Shown here: in pieces, positions 27,999 to 37,233 of the stretch
How the letters are laid out: each line of letters starts with the position of its first letter
Position numbering within the stretch: the first letter of the stretch is position 1
Source of the DNA: Kocuria massiliensis
GTDB taxonomy: Bacteria; Actinomycetota; Actinomycetes; Actinomycetales; Micrococcaceae
Direction of reading: 5' to 3'
Length of the DNA stretch: 64,000 nt
NCBI RefSeq assembly: GCF_900169715.1
Contig: NZ_LT835160.1
Span: 248,001 to 312,000, forward strand
Made by a program: the position numbers and the translations under genes
Notes under the pieces: generated by a model
The model's input: only the letters and a program-made list of their open reading frames with translations
Database searches by the model: none
What the model was told of the DNA's origin: nothing

Positions 27999-28835
27999 AT
28001 GACTAAGTCACCGAACGTCACTTTCAACGATGGTCAGCAGATTCCGCAGCTGGGCTACGGCGTGTGGCAGGTTGAGGACGACGTCGCGGAGAAGGTCGTC
28101 GGTCAGGCACTCGATGCCGGATTCCGCCACATCGACACCGCCAAGATTTACGGCAACGAAGCAGGCGTCGGCCGCGGAATTGCGGGTTCCGACGTCGACG
28201 AGAACGAGATCTTCGTGACCACCAAGTTGTGGAACGACGACCAGGGTTACGAGTCCACGTTGAAGGCCTTCGACCAGTCCGCTGAGCGTTTGGGCTTGTC
28301 CAAGCCGGTGGATCTGTACCTCATCCACTGGGCGCAGCCGGATAACAACCTGTACCTGGACACGTGGAAGGCCATGATCGAGCTGCAGAAGCAGGGCAAG
28401 GTCGTCTCGATTGGCGTTTCGAACTTCCCCGAAGAGCAGCTTCGCGAAATCATCCGCGAGACCGGCGTGACGCCGGCGATCCATCAGATCGAGTTGCATC
28501 CGTACTTCAACCAGTCGAAGATGCGCCAGGTCAACGAGGAACTCGGCATCAAGACCGAGGCGTGGTCCCCGCTGGGACAGGGTGGCGACGTCCTCAAGGA
28601 GAAGGTCATCGGCGATATCGCCGAGCGTCACGGCGCCACCGCCGGACAGGTTGTCATCGCGTGGCACCTGGCCATCGGCAACGTCGTGATTCCCAAGTCG
28701 GTCACCCCGGAACGCATCGTCGAGAATTTTGAAGCCCTCAACATCCGACTCACCGATGACGACGTCGAGGCCATCAACGGCCTGACCAAGGCGGACGGCC
28801 GCATCGGTAACGATCCGGTAGAAACCATGAAATAG
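27999..28835 (+). CDS. Aldo/keto reductase (2,5-diketo-D-gluconate reductase-like)
   Basis: A soluble NADPH-dependent oxidoreductase of 278 residues with the catalytic tetrad: Asp in GFRHIDTAKIYGNE, Tyr in the same motif, Lys in VTTKLWND and His in DLYLIHWAQP. The C-terminal nucleotide-binding signature is VIPKSVTPERIVENF. Members reduce aldehydes and ketones of broad range, so the physiological substrate is open. It has a good GAGGAAG ribosome site, and a hairpin follows it. It is separated from betA by a terminator, so any link to betaine metabolism is only by proximity. Confidence 0.92.
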   Translation: MTKSPNVTFNDGQQIPQLGYGVWQVEDDVAEKVVGQALDAGFRHIDTAKIYGNEAGVGRGIAGSDVDENEIFVTTKLWNDDQGYESTLKAFDQSAERLGLSKPVDLYLIHWAQPDNNLYLDTWKAMIELQKQGKVVSIGVSNFPEEQLREIIRETGVTPAIHQIELHPYFNQSKMRQVNEELGIKTEAWSPLGQGGDVLKEKVIGDIAERHGATAGQVVIAWHLAIGNVVIPKSVTPERIVENFEALNIRLTDDDVEAINGLTKADGRIGNDPVETMK

Positions 28836-28852
28836 GCCACCGGCCAACCGCA

Positions 28853-28889
28853 CGACGGCGTTTCTCCCCCACGGGGAGAGGCGCCGTCG
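28853..28889 (+). terminator. Hairpin after the aldo/keto reductase
   Basis: CGACGGCG (28853-28860) pairs with CGCCGTCG (28882-28889), and the inner CTCCCC pairs with GGGGAG. It lies 18 bp after the stop codon and lacks a clean T-tract. Confidence 0.55.
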
Positions 28890-28943
28890 TCGCGTGGGAC
28901 CCGAATCTGCCCGCGCCGCATCAGGTAACATCCGCCTCCAGTG

Positions 28944-28973
28944 TTGGCACGGCGCATCGACGGTGCCTACGCT
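28944..28973 (+). promoter_or_regulatory. Promoter of the uncharacterised gene at 29049
   Basis: TTGGCA (28944-28949) and TACGCT (28968-28973) stand 18 bp apart, a reasonable sigma-70-type promoter, 75 bp before the ATG. Confidence 0.45.
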
Positions 28974-29048
28974 CGTCAGTATCGAAGGGAACGCACGGCA
29001 CGGAGTCGCGGCATCGCACACGGTAGCTCGTGACGAAGGCAAGGGGAC

Positions 29049-30458
29049 ATGGACGGCACAGACTGCGAGGCGTACACGGTCTTTCGCGAAAGCTACCGGT
29101 CCCTCATCGACGACTTAGCCGAAGCCGGATGGACCCGCTCCGAAACCCGGTATCGGCTCGTCACCCTGTATCCCGATATCCCCCGCGATTTCTTGGATCG
29201 CTTTCTGGTCGAACATCCGGAGCAATTCCTGCACACCGCGGATGAGGCGCTCAACGGGACATTGCTCGCGGCCGGGGTGTGGCTCGCGGTCAATCACCTC
29301 CTCGACTTGGGCGAAGATCGCGGCTTCATCGCGACCTATGGAGACCAGGCCGTCGTTCAGGACGTCTCGCGCTACTTGGAATCCGCCGGAGTCAGCGACG
29401 ACCACACCGCCATGATCTTGGGCCGGATCGGTGCGACGCTTGCGTTCCTCACCCAGTACCCGCATACGAGCCTCACGAGCGCGGACTACCAGTCTTTCCG
29501 CGCAGACCCTCCGCAGGAACTCCGCGAGGTGTTTGGCCTGATTCGGCAGGATTGGCCGGCGAGCCCGCGTTATCTGAGCTCGCAATTTGGCGATGGTTCG
29601 TGGTCCCGGGCACTCGTTTCCATGGGTTTGGCCCCCGCCCAACGGTTCGCCCCGGACGGCACCGACCGCATACCCGATTTCACGGAAGATCGTTTTCGCA
29701 GCGCCATCGCGGACTTCCTGACGTACTGCATTCGTAATAATCGCAAGCCTTTAGCGTTGCTCTACGGCCGATGGTCCGCCGACACCGCTCGGCACACGAC
29801 CCCTCGTCCCACGCTGGGGACGCTGCGCCACCGTTTCGGAGCGTGGCACCTTGCCTTGGCACAGGGTCGCCGCCTCATCAACGACGAAGCCCCAGGAGCG
29901 GGCGACCCTCGGTACGAAGAGCACTGGGTCGGCCCATGGGGCTCCAGCAGCCGAGAGCCACGGAGCGAGGCCGGTTCGTGGTCTCCTCAACACTGGGTGG
30001 AGCGCGGGATCGGCGTCGTCGAAACCGTGGTGCAAGAGGCCAGCGGCGACGAAAACTCGTGGGCCGAGCTGGTCGCCGAAATCTCCGAAGCCATCCGAAC
30101 TCTGCCGTGGAAGCACTTCTTGACCGTCGAATACGATACGGGCAATACCGGCGGGGATTCCCCCTACGCCCAAGCTTTCACGGGACCGGGTGGCGTTACC
30201 GCAACCCTTGTTTCGGAGCAATTTCTCCCGGCTGTCCTCTGGCCGCTCGACGAAGAATATTTGGTCGACGCCGGATGGCGCCCACCCCATGCCGAACAAC
30301 TTCACTGGGAACGCACGCAGCTCAGTCTCGACGATTCCGCGACCGAAATCGTCGATGCCCTCCGCTATGGCCGCGACTGCTCGGACCCCTACCGGTTCCG
30401 CTGGGGCTCTGGGGCGATGTACGACCGCGCGTTCCCGGCGACGATTCCAACCATCTAA
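29049..30458 (+). CDS. Uncharacterised protein with TY-Chap-like C-terminal domain
   Basis: A soluble protein of 469 residues, not recognised as a whole. Residues 1-160 are helical. The middle, about 180-275, contains two stretches (SRALVSMGL and TLGTLRHRFGAWHLALAQG) that resemble the short homing-endonuclease-associated repeats, with a conserved FG-W core. Residues about 340-465 follow the pattern of TY-Chap (YbjN/CesT-like) domains: a helix, LTVEYDTG-type strands, a late L-x-x-x-G-W-x-x-P (here LVDAGWRPPHAEQLHW) and a final helix with YGRD. TY-Chap domains bind peptides and are frequent in actinobacterial systems of unknown role. It has its own promoter; the MFS gene follows after 38 bp, so the two could be co-transcribed. 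Confidence 0.65.
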   Translation: MDGTDCEAYTVFRESYRSLIDDLAEAGWTRSETRYRLVTLYPDIPRDFLDRFLVEHPEQFLHTADEALNGTLLAAGVWLAVNHLLDLGEDRGFIATYGDQAVVQDVSRYLESAGVSDDHTAMILGRIGATLAFLTQYPHTSLTSADYQSFRADPPQELREVFGLIRQDWPASPRYLSSQFGDGSWSRALVSMGLAPAQRFAPDGTDRIPDFTEDRFRSAIADFLTYCIRNNRKPLALLYGRWSADTARHTTPRPTLGTLRHRFGAWHLALAQGRRLINDEAPGAGDPRYEEHWVGPWGSSSREPRSEAGSWSPQHWVERGIGVVETVVQEASGDENSWAELVAEISEAIRTLPWKHFLTVEYDTGNTGGDSPYAQAFTGPGGVTATLVSEQFLPAVLWPLDEEYLVDAGWRPPHAEQLHWERTQLSLDDSATEIVDALRYGRDCSDPYRFRWGSGAMYDRAFPATIPTI

Positions 30459-30496
30459 AAATATTCCCCTTCCCCACCATCAGGAGATGATCGCTG

Positions 30497-31756
30497 GTGT
30501 CCACTTCACCGGACACAGGCACGAACGGCACGCCCTGGCAGGGTTACCGCCGAGGCACCCCGGAATTCACGCGGATGCTGGTCGCGATGTTCTGCGCGGG
30601 TGTCGCAACCTTCGCCCCGCTATATTCGCCTCAGGCGGTACTGCCTTCCATCGCGTCTGACCTGAATCGCGACGTCGCCACGGTGGCCCTCACGGTCTCC
30701 TGCGCGACCTTTGGCCTCGCGATCTTCGCCCTCCCCTGGACGTATGTTGCGGACCGATGGGGCAAGACGCGAGCCATGACCATTGCGATCACCGCGGCAA
30801 GCATTCTCGGGCTCATCATTCCCTGGACGCCGGATTTCTCCCTCTTGCTCGTCTTGCGGTTTATCCAAGGCGCCGCGTTAGCCGGGCTCGCCGGCGTCGC
30901 CGTCGCGTACATCGCCGAGGAAACGATGGCCCTCCACTCGGGGGCCGCCACGGGCCTTTACGTCGCGGGAACGACCATCGGCGGATTGGCCGGACGGCTG
31001 GTTTCGGGGCCGATCGCTCAGCTCACGGGGAACTGGCGCATTGCCGTCGCGAGCGTGGCGGTTCTTGCCGTCGCCGCCGCCATCGCTTTCCTCCTTCTGC
31101 TTCCCCGGGCCCGTCGATTCGTTCCGGTGCCGCCGCACGGCGCCCTTCGATCCACCGCACGCCGCATCGGCCGTCACCTCACCCACTCAGGAATGATCAG
31201 CCTCTTTCTCTTGGCGTTCACGCTGATGGGCGCGTTTGTGACGGTTTATAACTACGTGGGATTCAAACTCGAGGTTCCTCCGTATTCCCTATCCGAGATC
31301 GCCATTTCGCTGCTTTTCCTGGCGTATCTTTCCGGAACCTTCACCTCGGGAGTTGCCGGGCGTTTATCGGCCCGATTCGGTCGGTTGCTGACGATTCTCG
31401 TCTCGATGGCCGTCATGATCTTGGGTATTTGGCTGACGACGGCGTCGCCACTTCCGGTAGTAGTTCTCGGCCTCGTCCTGCTGACCATGGGCTTTTTCGC
31501 GGCCCATTCGACGGCATCGGCATGGACCGGCCTCCTGGCAGGCGACGGCAAGGCTCAGGGTACGGCACTGTACAACCTGTTCTATTACGCGGGATCGGCG
31601 ATCGTCGGCTGGCTCGGCGGGTTCTTCTTTATTTCCGGTGGGTGGTCGCTCACCGGGTTGTTCTGCATCGCGGTTGTGGCCTTGGGCGCATTGTTAACGG
31701 GGACGGTGCTTCGTCGCGAAGAATCCGATAAAGTGGTCCGGAACGAAGGGGAGTAG
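30497..31756 (+). CDS. MFS transporter (YnfM/arabinose-efflux-like)
   Basis: An integral membrane protein of 419 residues with 12 predicted spans. GTG 30497 is preceded by AGGAGA at nine bases. The MFS motif A region is YVADRWGKTRAM after TM2, and motif-B-like RFIQGAALAG follows. Family members of this YnfM-like group export small hydrophilic compounds such as sugars or amino acids; the substrate is unknown. A coding-like stretch lies between it and the iron exporter gene downstream. Confidence 0.85.
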   Translation: MSTSPDTGTNGTPWQGYRRGTPEFTRMLVAMFCAGVATFAPLYSPQAVLPSIASDLNRDVATVALTVSCATFGLAIFALPWTYVADRWGKTRAMTIAITAASILGLIIPWTPDFSLLLVLRFIQGAALAGLAGVAVAYIAEETMALHSGAATGLYVAGTTIGGLAGRLVSGPIAQLTGNWRIAVASVAVLAVAAAIAFLLLLPRARRFVPVPPHGALRSTARRIGRHLTHSGMISLFLLAFTLMGAFVTVYNYVGFKLEVPPYSLSEIAISLLFLAYLSGTFTSGVAGRLSARFGRLLTILVSMAVMILGIWLTTASPLPVVVLGLVLLTMGFFAAHSTASAWTGLLAGDGKAQGTALYNLFYYAGSAIVGWLGGFFFISGGWSLTGLFCIAVVALGALLTGTVLRREESDKVVRNEGE

Positions 31757-31850
31757 TTCCCACCGATGCCTCAGGGCATCACAGCGAAATGTCGACACAC
31801 TGGAGATCCCCTCCCGGCATTTCACCCGCTCAGAGGGCGCCGTACGCGGC

Positions 31851-31970
31851 GTGTTCCTGCGGGCGAGCGAGACCTTCGGCCTGACGACCCATTACGGGAC
31901 ACGATTCAAGGGCCGAAGTCTCCGCGGTGAATTCATCGCGCGGCTCGGCCCGGAGGAGATACCCCCATGA
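31851..31970 (+). CDS. Possible small gene coupled to the VIT1 exporter gene
   Basis: In the gap between the MFS and VIT1 genes one frame stays open with about 78 percent G or C at third codon positions and ends in a TGA that overlaps the VIT1 start as ATGA (31967-31970). GTG 31851 gives 39 residues beginning MFLRASETFGLTTHYG. The coding pattern extends upstream of this GTG to about 31766 without an ATG, GTG or TTG start, so it may be either a small protein with an unusual start or the tail of a decayed gene. No homologue is recognised. Confidence 0.35.
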   Translation: MFLRASETFGLTTHYGTRFKGRSLRGEFIARLGPEEIPP

Positions 31971-33139
31971 ACCCTGAGCCGATGAACCCCCGCCCTGCCG
32001 AGGATCTACCTTCCCGCCACGAGGCCGATACGTTACAAGATCCCTCCCGGGCCCCCTCTACCGCCGCACAACGACGCCGCTGGCGTCGGTACCTTGCCGA
32101 TGAAATCTCCGAGGAGACGGTCTACCGCTACCTTGCCGAACGTGAAGAAGGCCGGGACGCGGAAATTCTCTTCGAAATGGCCGACGCCGAAAAACGTCAC
32201 CAGCAACACTGGCGCGATCTTCTCGGGGCGGATGCGACACCGGATCCTCGCCCCTCGATCTCGTCTCTGACCCTTCAATTCATGGCCAAGCATTTCGGGA
32301 GCGTCTTCGTCTTGGCCCTTGCCCAGCGCGCAGAAGGCCGCTCCCCTTACGACGAAGATCCGGATGCGACCGACTCGATGGCAGCCGACGAAGCTGTACA
32401 CGAAGAGGTGGTCCGCGCCCTCGCCACCAACGGCAGGGAAAAGCTCTCCGGTAATTTCCGCGCGGCGGTCTTTGGTGCCAACGATGGTCTCGTCTCGAAC
32501 GTTGCCCTCATCATGGGTGTGGGGGCTGCCGGCGCGAGCCCGCACATGGTGTTGTTGAGCGGCGTCGCAGGCCTCCTCGCCGGAGCACTGAGCATGGGCG
32601 CGGGTGAGTTCGTCTCCGTACGTTCGCAACGCGAGCTCCTGGATGCGTCCCGCCCCACCCAGGTCACCCTCGACGTCGCACCCGACCTAGATATCGACCG
32701 TAACGAGGTCGAATTGATCTACCGTGCGCGCGGCATGAGCGAGGAAGCTGCTCACCACCGCGCCCTGGAGCGGTTTGGATACTACGAATGCGACTGCGAT
32801 CCCTCGTTGTCGCACCGTGATGACGAAGACGCCGCAGAGGACGGAGCGGAGAACGTCGCTTTGGGCACCGACCTGGGGGCTGCGGCCTCGAGTTTCTGCT
32901 TCTTCGCCTCAGGCGCGATCATCCCGATTCTCCCGTACATCTTTGGAATGTCGGGCTACCCCGGGATGATCCTGTCCTTGTTCTTGGTGGGCATTGCCCT
33001 CCTGGGAACCGGCGCCGTGGTCGGTCTGCTCTCGGGAGCCTCTCCCCTCAAGCGAGGCCTACGCCAGCTATTGATCGGATATGGCGCGGCGTTGGCGACA
33101 TACCTCCTCGGGCTCCTCTTTGGGACCTCGACGGCCTGA
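31967..33139 (+). CDS. Ferritin-like domain fused to VIT1/CCC1 iron(manganese) exporter
   Basis: A protein of 390 residues. Residues about 35-155 form a rubrerythrin/ferritin-like four-helix domain with paired E-x-x-R/H di-iron residues (YRYLAEREEGRDAEILFEMADAE split here as YLAEREEGRDAE and MADAEKRHQQHW). Residues 165-390 are the VIT1/CCC1 membrane part: AVFGANDGLVSNVALIMGVG and AGALSMGAGEFVSVRSQREL, the family hallmarks. Known relatives (MbfA in alphaproteobacteria) export iron and guard against iron or peroxide stress, with the ferritin domain thought to sense or deliver Fe2+. GGAGGAG stands eight bases before ATG 31967. IdeR, encoded 13 kb away, could regulate it, but I saw no IdeR box. 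Confidence 0.88.
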   Translation: MNPEPMNPRPAEDLPSRHEADTLQDPSRAPSTAAQRRRWRRYLADEISEETVYRYLAEREEGRDAEILFEMADAEKRHQQHWRDLLGADATPDPRPSISSLTLQFMAKHFGSVFVLALAQRAEGRSPYDEDPDATDSMAADEAVHEEVVRALATNGREKLSGNFRAAVFGANDGLVSNVALIMGVGAAGASPHMVLLSGVAGLLAGALSMGAGEFVSVRSQRELLDASRPTQVTLDVAPDLDIDRNEVELIYRARGMSEEAAHHRALERFGYYECDCDPSLSHRDDEDAAEDGAENVALGTDLGAAASSFCFFASGAIIPILPYIFGMSGYPGMILSLFLVGIALLGTGAVVGLLSGASPLKRGLRQLLIGYGAALATYLLGLLFGTSTA

Positions 33140-33150
33140 CGCCTCTGGGC

Positions 33151-33306
33151 CTAGATGGAGAACGTGGGTGGGCCCACCACGATGTCGTCATTTCCAAAGT
33201 GTGGCGCCACCGGCCCCAGCAACGTGAATTCGTACCGTAAAGGCGTGGGGCCGGTGGTCGTCGCGGTATATTGCCCGACGATGTCCGTGTCGACCGTTGA
33301 GGACAA
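33151..33306 (-). pseudogene. Unclaimed coding-like fragment downstream of sucD
   Basis: On the minus strand a frame ends at TAG 33151-33153 and shows strongly G/C-biased third positions for at least 52 codons, with a sensible product (for example VDTDIVGQYTATTTGPTPLR). A TTG at 33306 is the only usual start, without good ribosome site. The frame lies beyond the sucD terminator hairpin. It looks like the C-terminal remnant of a lost gene or a very short gene; the protein is not recognised. Confidence 0.35.
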
Positions 33307-33334
33307 CGCGATCCGGTTGAGCCTCTTAACGCAA

Positions 33335-33367
33335 GGATCGCCCGGGCCGTGATGGCCCGGGCGATCC
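33335..33367 (-). terminator. Terminator of sucC-sucD
   Basis: A 14-bp perfect inverted repeat (33335-33348 and 33354-33367) with a five-base loop lies 19 bp after the sucD stop on the minus strand. It is followed by TTGCGTT, a weak T-tract. Confidence 0.7.
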
Positions 33368-33386
33368 GACGACTCGGCGCAGGGTT

Positions 33387-34304
33387 TTACCGAGCGGAGA
33401 AGATCTCTCGCATCAGCTGTGCTGCCTCAGAGGGAGTCTTGCCGACCTTCACGCCGGCAGCCTCGAGGGCCTCCTTCTTGGCTTCAGCCGTTCCGGAAGA
33501 GCCCGAGACGATGGCGCCTGCGTGGCCCATGGTCTTACCCTCGGGGGCCGTGAAGCCTGCGACATAGCCGACGACCGGCTTGGTCACGTGGGCCTTGATG
33601 TAGTCGGCCGCGCGCTCCTCAGCGTCGCCGCCAATCTCACCAATCATCACGATGGCTTCGGTGTCGGGGTCCGCTTCGAAGGCCTCCAGGGCATCGATGT
33701 GGGTCGTACCGATCACGGGGTCACCGCCGATGCCGATGGCGGTGGTGAATCCGATGTCACGGAGCTCGAACATCATCTGGTAGGTCAAGGTACCCGACTT
33801 GGAGACGAGCCCGATCTTGCCGGAACCGGTGATGTTTGCGGGCGTAATACCCACCAGGGACTCACCGGGGGTGATGATGCCGGGGCAGTTCGGCCCGATG
33901 ATGCGGGTCTTGGGCTTGCCGTCCGAGCCGGTGTTGGCCTTGGCATGAGCCCAGAACTCGGCCGAATCCTGTACCGGGATACCCTCGGTGATCACGACGA
34001 CGAGCGGGACCTCGGCGTCAATGGCTTCGATCACAGCGTCCTTGGTGAAAGCCGGGGGCACGAAGACGATCGACACGTTGGCGCCGGTCTCCTGCACAGC
34101 TTCGGAGACCTTCCCGAAAACGGGCAGTTCGACGTCAGAGCCGTCCTGAGCCTTGTGAGAGACGGTGGTGCCGGCCTTGCGTGCGTTCACACCGCCGACA
34201 ACCTGGGTTCCGGCAGCCAGCATGCGCGCAGTGTGCTTGGTGCCCTCGCCGCCGGTGATGCCCTGAACGATGACCTTGGAGTCTTTGTTCAAAAAGATAG
34301 ACAT
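33387..34304 (-). CDS. sucD: Succinyl-CoA synthetase alpha subunit
   Basis: A subunit of 305 residues of the TCA enzyme that makes ATP or GTP from succinyl-CoA. It has the CoA-binding start ([20 protein letters not shown]), the IIGPNCPG motif and the phosphohistidine loop [18 protein letters not shown]. The product SucD pairs with SucC, encoded 35 bp upstream on the same strand. A hairpin follows the gene. Confidence 0.96.
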   Translation of the reverse strand: MSIFLNKDSKVIVQGITGGEGTKHTARMLAAGTQVVGGVNARKAGTTVSHKAQDGSDVELPVFGKVSEAVQETGANVSIVFVPPAFTKDAVIEAIDAEVPLVVVITEGIPVQDSAEFWAHAKANTGSDGKPKTRIIGPNCPGIITPGESLVGITPANITGSGKIGLVSKSGTLTYQMMFELRDIGFTTAIGIGGDPVIGTTHIDALEAFEADPDTEAIVMIGEIGGDAEERAADYIKAHVTKPVVGYVAGFTAPEGKTMGHAGAIVSGSSGTAEAKKEALEAAGVKVGKTPSEAAQLMREIFSAR

Positions 34305-34339
34305 TTTTTCCTCTATATCTTGAGATGTATCGGCGGTGC

Positions 34340-35509
34340 TTAGGAAGCCTGGTGAGCGAGCTCGGCGGCCTTGTCGGCACCCGAGTCCATGGTCTTCGCC
34401 TGAGTGACCAACGGGTGGTTTGCCTCATCCAAGATGCGGCGTCCCTCTTCCACGTTGTTGCCATCGAGACGGACAACCAGCGGCTTGGTGGCCTGGTCAC
34501 CGAGGATCTCGAGGGCCTTGACGATGCCGTTCGCGACGGCGTCGCACGCGGTGATGCCGCCGAACACGTTCACGAACACCGACTTGACCTGCTCATCGCC
34601 GAGGATCACGTCGAGGCCATTCGCCATGACCTCTGCGGACGCGCCACCACCGATGTCGAGGAAGTTGGCCGGCTTGACGTTGCCGTGCTTCTCGCCGGCG
34701 TAGGCCACGACGTCGAGCGTCGACATCACGAGGCCTGCACCGTTACCGATGATTCCGACCTCACCGTCGAGCTTGACGTAGTTGAGGTCGTTTTCCTTGG
34801 CCTTGGCCTCCAGGGGATCGGCTGCGGACTTGTCTTCGAGTCCGGCGTGATCCTCGTGACGGAATTCGGCGTTGTCATCCAGGGAAACCTTGCCGTCGAG
34901 GGCGAGGATTTCGCCGTCGCCGGTCTTGACCAGCGGGTTGACCTCGACCAGGGTCGCGTCTTCCTTGTCGTAAACCTCACCGAGCTTGACGAGGACATCA
35001 GCGACCTTGCCACGCAACTCCTCCGGGAAACCGGCGGCAGCAACGATCTCGGCAGCCTTCTCGGCGTCCAGGCCCTTGGCCGGGTCGACCTCGACGCGGG
35101 CGAGCGCATCGGGGCGCTCCACCGCGAGCTGCTCGATTTCCATGCCGCCTTCCACCGAGCACATCGCCAGGTAGGAGCGGTTGGCGCGGTCCAGCAGAAC
35201 CGAGAAGTAGTATTCCTCGGCAATGTCCGCACCCTGAGCGATCATCACGCGGTGAACGGTGTGACCCTTGATATCCATGCCCAGGATCTGGGAAGCGTAC
35301 TCGTAAGCCTCATCGGCGGTCTTCGCGACCTTGACGCCGCCCGCCTTACCGCGGCCGCCTACCTTAACCTGAGCCTTGACGACGGTGACGCCGCCGATCT
35401 TCTCGGCGGCAGCTTTAGCTTCTTCGGGAGTTTCGGCAACGATCCCTTGAAGTACGGGTACACCGTGCTTCTCGAAGAGATCGCGTGCCTGGAATTCAAA
35501 CAGGTCCAC
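34340..35509 (-). CDS. sucC: Succinyl-CoA synthetase beta subunit
   Basis: An ATP-grasp subunit of 389 residues, the family's usual length, starting at GTG 35509 ([18 protein letters not shown]) with GAAGGA nine bases upstream; the open frame to 35611 is not typical of the family. Motifs are [16 protein letters not shown] for nucleotide binding, EVNPLVKT for Mg2+, and [14 protein letters not shown] and [10 protein letters not shown] in the ligase half. It forms an operon with sucD. As I recall it, uvrD1-sucC-sucD neighbourhood is shared with mycobacteria. Confidence 0.96.
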   Translation of the reverse strand: MDLFEFQARDLFEKHGVPVLQGIVAETPEEAKAAAEKIGGVTVVKAQVKVGGRGKAGGVKVAKTADEAYEYASQILGMDIKGHTVHRVMIAQGADIAEEYYFSVLLDRANRSYLAMCSVEGGMEIEQLAVERPDALARVEVDPAKGLDAEKAAEIVAAAGFPEELRGKVADVLVKLGEVYDKEDATLVEVNPLVKTGDGEILALDGKVSLDDNAEFRHEDHAGLEDKSAADPLEAKAKENDLNYVKLDGEVGIIGNGAGLVMSTLDVVAYAGEKHGNVKPANFLDIGGGASAEVMANGLDVILGDEQVKSVFVNVFGGITACDAVANGIVKALEILGDQATKPLVVRLDGNNVEEGRRILDEANHPLVTQAKTMDSGADKAAELAHQAS

Positions 35510-35711
35510 GGATATGTGTCCTTCTTCGTCGAAGTCGTGCCGGCTGAACCGTTCAGCCCATCCGGCCTGATAATCGTGGAGCGCCAGCCTCCGCCGTGAC
35601 CCTGAGATCAACGCGGGAGACAGGGCTCCCCTCGTGTGACTCTAACTCAGATGGTCGCGAGCACCCTAACTGCGGCACCGTATTTCGACGTGGCAGAACC
35701 GCATCGGGGAA

Positions 35712-35747
35712 CATTTCACGTGCAATTCGCCCAAAGTGCACGAAATG
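35712..35747. repeat. Imperfect inverted repeat between the MHS gene and sucC
   Basis: CATTTCACGTGCA (35712-35724) and TGCACGAAATG (35737-35747) are inverted with a two-base bulge. It lies 31 bp after the MHS transporter stop and about 200 bp upstream of sucC. It may end the MHS transcript or bind a regulator of sucCD; no T-tract is present. Confidence 0.4.
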
Positions 35748-35777
35748 AGCCCTTAAGCCCAGTGCCAGTCCCCCTCG

Positions 35778-37199
35778 TCAGCTGGCGCCAGTCTCCCCGT
35801 AGCTGGCGTCCTCGCGACGGCGGTTCTCCGGTTCCGTCGGGTCGACGTCGTCGATGTCCACGCTCGAATGGTCCTTCGACCAGAGCACCGCCAGCAGTGC
35901 CAGAAGGGAAGCTCCCATGAGAATGTAGGCCGGCCACATCGTGTTTCCGGTCGTGGAAATGAGCCATGTGTTGACCGCGCTCATGGGACCACCGAAGAGC
36001 GCATTGCCGATGTTGAACACCAGGGCAAATCCGCTGAAGCGTATGGCTGTGGGGTACAGCTCCGAAACTGCCGAAGGCAACGCGCCGTCGTTGAGCGAGA
36101 GGAATGCCCCCATCACGACGAGCGCGGCCACGACAAAGACGTAGTGCCCGGTCCCCATGACCATGAACGCGGGGATACTCAACACCAAGAAGGTGCTCGA
36201 GGCCAAGATCAAGGTGTTTCGACGCCCGATGCGATCCGCAATACGTCCGGTCAGGAACACGAACCCGATGTAGGTCACCAGGGAAATCGTGGTGGCGAGC
36301 TGGGATGCCGCGGCGTCGTAATGAAGATTCTCGGAGAGGTACGTCGGCATAAAGGTCAGCACCACATAGAAACCGACGGCGTTGAGTAGCACGATCCCGA
36401 AGCCCTGAATGAGTTCGGGAAAGTTCTTGGTGACCAGCTGCAGGGTCGGCGACGGCGGCTTCTGGCCACGCTGGACCATCTCCATCTGGCGCGTGGTGTG
36501 AGCGTGAAAAGCAGGAGTGTCGTCGATCTTGCGACGGATGTACAGCCCGATGAGTCCCAAAGGCCCCGCCACCAGGAAGGGAAGCCGCCAGCCCCACGAC
36601 TCCATCGCGGAGTCCTCCAACAGGCCGTAAAGGATCGTGGCCGCCAGCGACCCCAAGAGCAATCCCGAGGCGGTGGAGGCCGGAACGATCGCGGCGTAAC
36701 GGCCTCGTTTGCCACGTGGGGCGAATTCGGACAACAGGGCTGATGCGCCCGCGTACTCACCCGCGGCGGAGAATCCTTGGACCAGGCGAAGCACCAGCAA
36801 AGCGATCGGCGCGGCCATTCCGATGGTCGAGGCGCCGGGAAGGCAACCGATCAGGAACGTGGCGCCGGTCATGAGAATGATCGACCACGCCAGGGTTTGG
36901 GTGCGTCCGTATTTGTCGCCCCAATGACCCCAAAAGAATGCGCCAAACGGCCGTATCAGGAAGCTCACGGCAAAGAGCGCGAAGGTCATGAAGAGGGATT
37001 TATCGGTGTCGCCAGGGAAGAATTCGGCCGCGATCGTCACGGCCAAATAGCTGTAGGCACCGTAGTCGAACCATTCCACGAAGTTTCCGAGGAAACTGGA
37101 AACCACTGCTTTACGTCGTTGGTCGGCGGGAGGAGATCCCGCCCCCGTTTGCTCGGATGAGGTCTCGTTCTGGTCGGCATGGACCGAATTCGAGGGCAT
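35778..37199 (-). CDS. MHS-family MFS transporter (metabolite:proton symporter)
   Basis: A protein of 473 residues with 12 predicted spans. The N-terminal FLGNFVEWFDYGAYSYLA and GHWGDKYGRTQTLAWSI motifs and RLVQGFSAAGEYAGA place it in the MHS group (ProP, ShiA, KgtP, CitA). Substrates are osmolytes such as proline or betaine, or organic acids such as citrate or alpha-ketoglutarate; its position next to sucCD slightly favours an organic acid, but that is inference. It has its own promoter region with a palindrome at 37234-37253. AGAAGGA precedes the ATG. Confidence 0.88.
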   Translation of the reverse strand: MPSNSVHADQNETSSEQTGAGSPPADQRRKAVVSSFLGNFVEWFDYGAYSYLAVTIAAEFFPGDTDKSLFMTFALFAVSFLIRPFGAFFWGHWGDKYGRTQTLAWSIILMTGATFLIGCLPGASTIGMAAPIALLVLRLVQGFSAAGEYAGASALLSEFAPRGKRGRYAAIVPASTASGLLLGSLAATILYGLLEDSAMESWGWRLPFLVAGPLGLIGLYIRRKIDDTPAFHAHTTRQMEMVQRGQKPPSPTLQLVTKNFPELIQGFGIVLLNAVGFYVVLTFMPTYLSENLHYDAAASQLATTISLVTYIGFVFLTGRIADRIGRRNTLILASSTFLVLSIPAFMVMGTGHYVFVVAALVVMGAFLSLNDGALPSAVSELYPTAIRFSGFALVFNIGNALFGGPMSAVNTWLISTTGNTMWPAYILMGASLLALLAVLWSKDHSSVDIDDVDPTEPENRRREDASYGETGAS

Positions 37200-37233
37200 A
37201 GAAATCCTTCTGTGGTGTGGTTTGCACTACACC

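Noticed and set aside
31967-33139. An IdeR box near the iron exporter or ideR
   Set aside because: No 19-bp match to TTAGGTTAGSCTAACCTAA was seen in these upstream regions.
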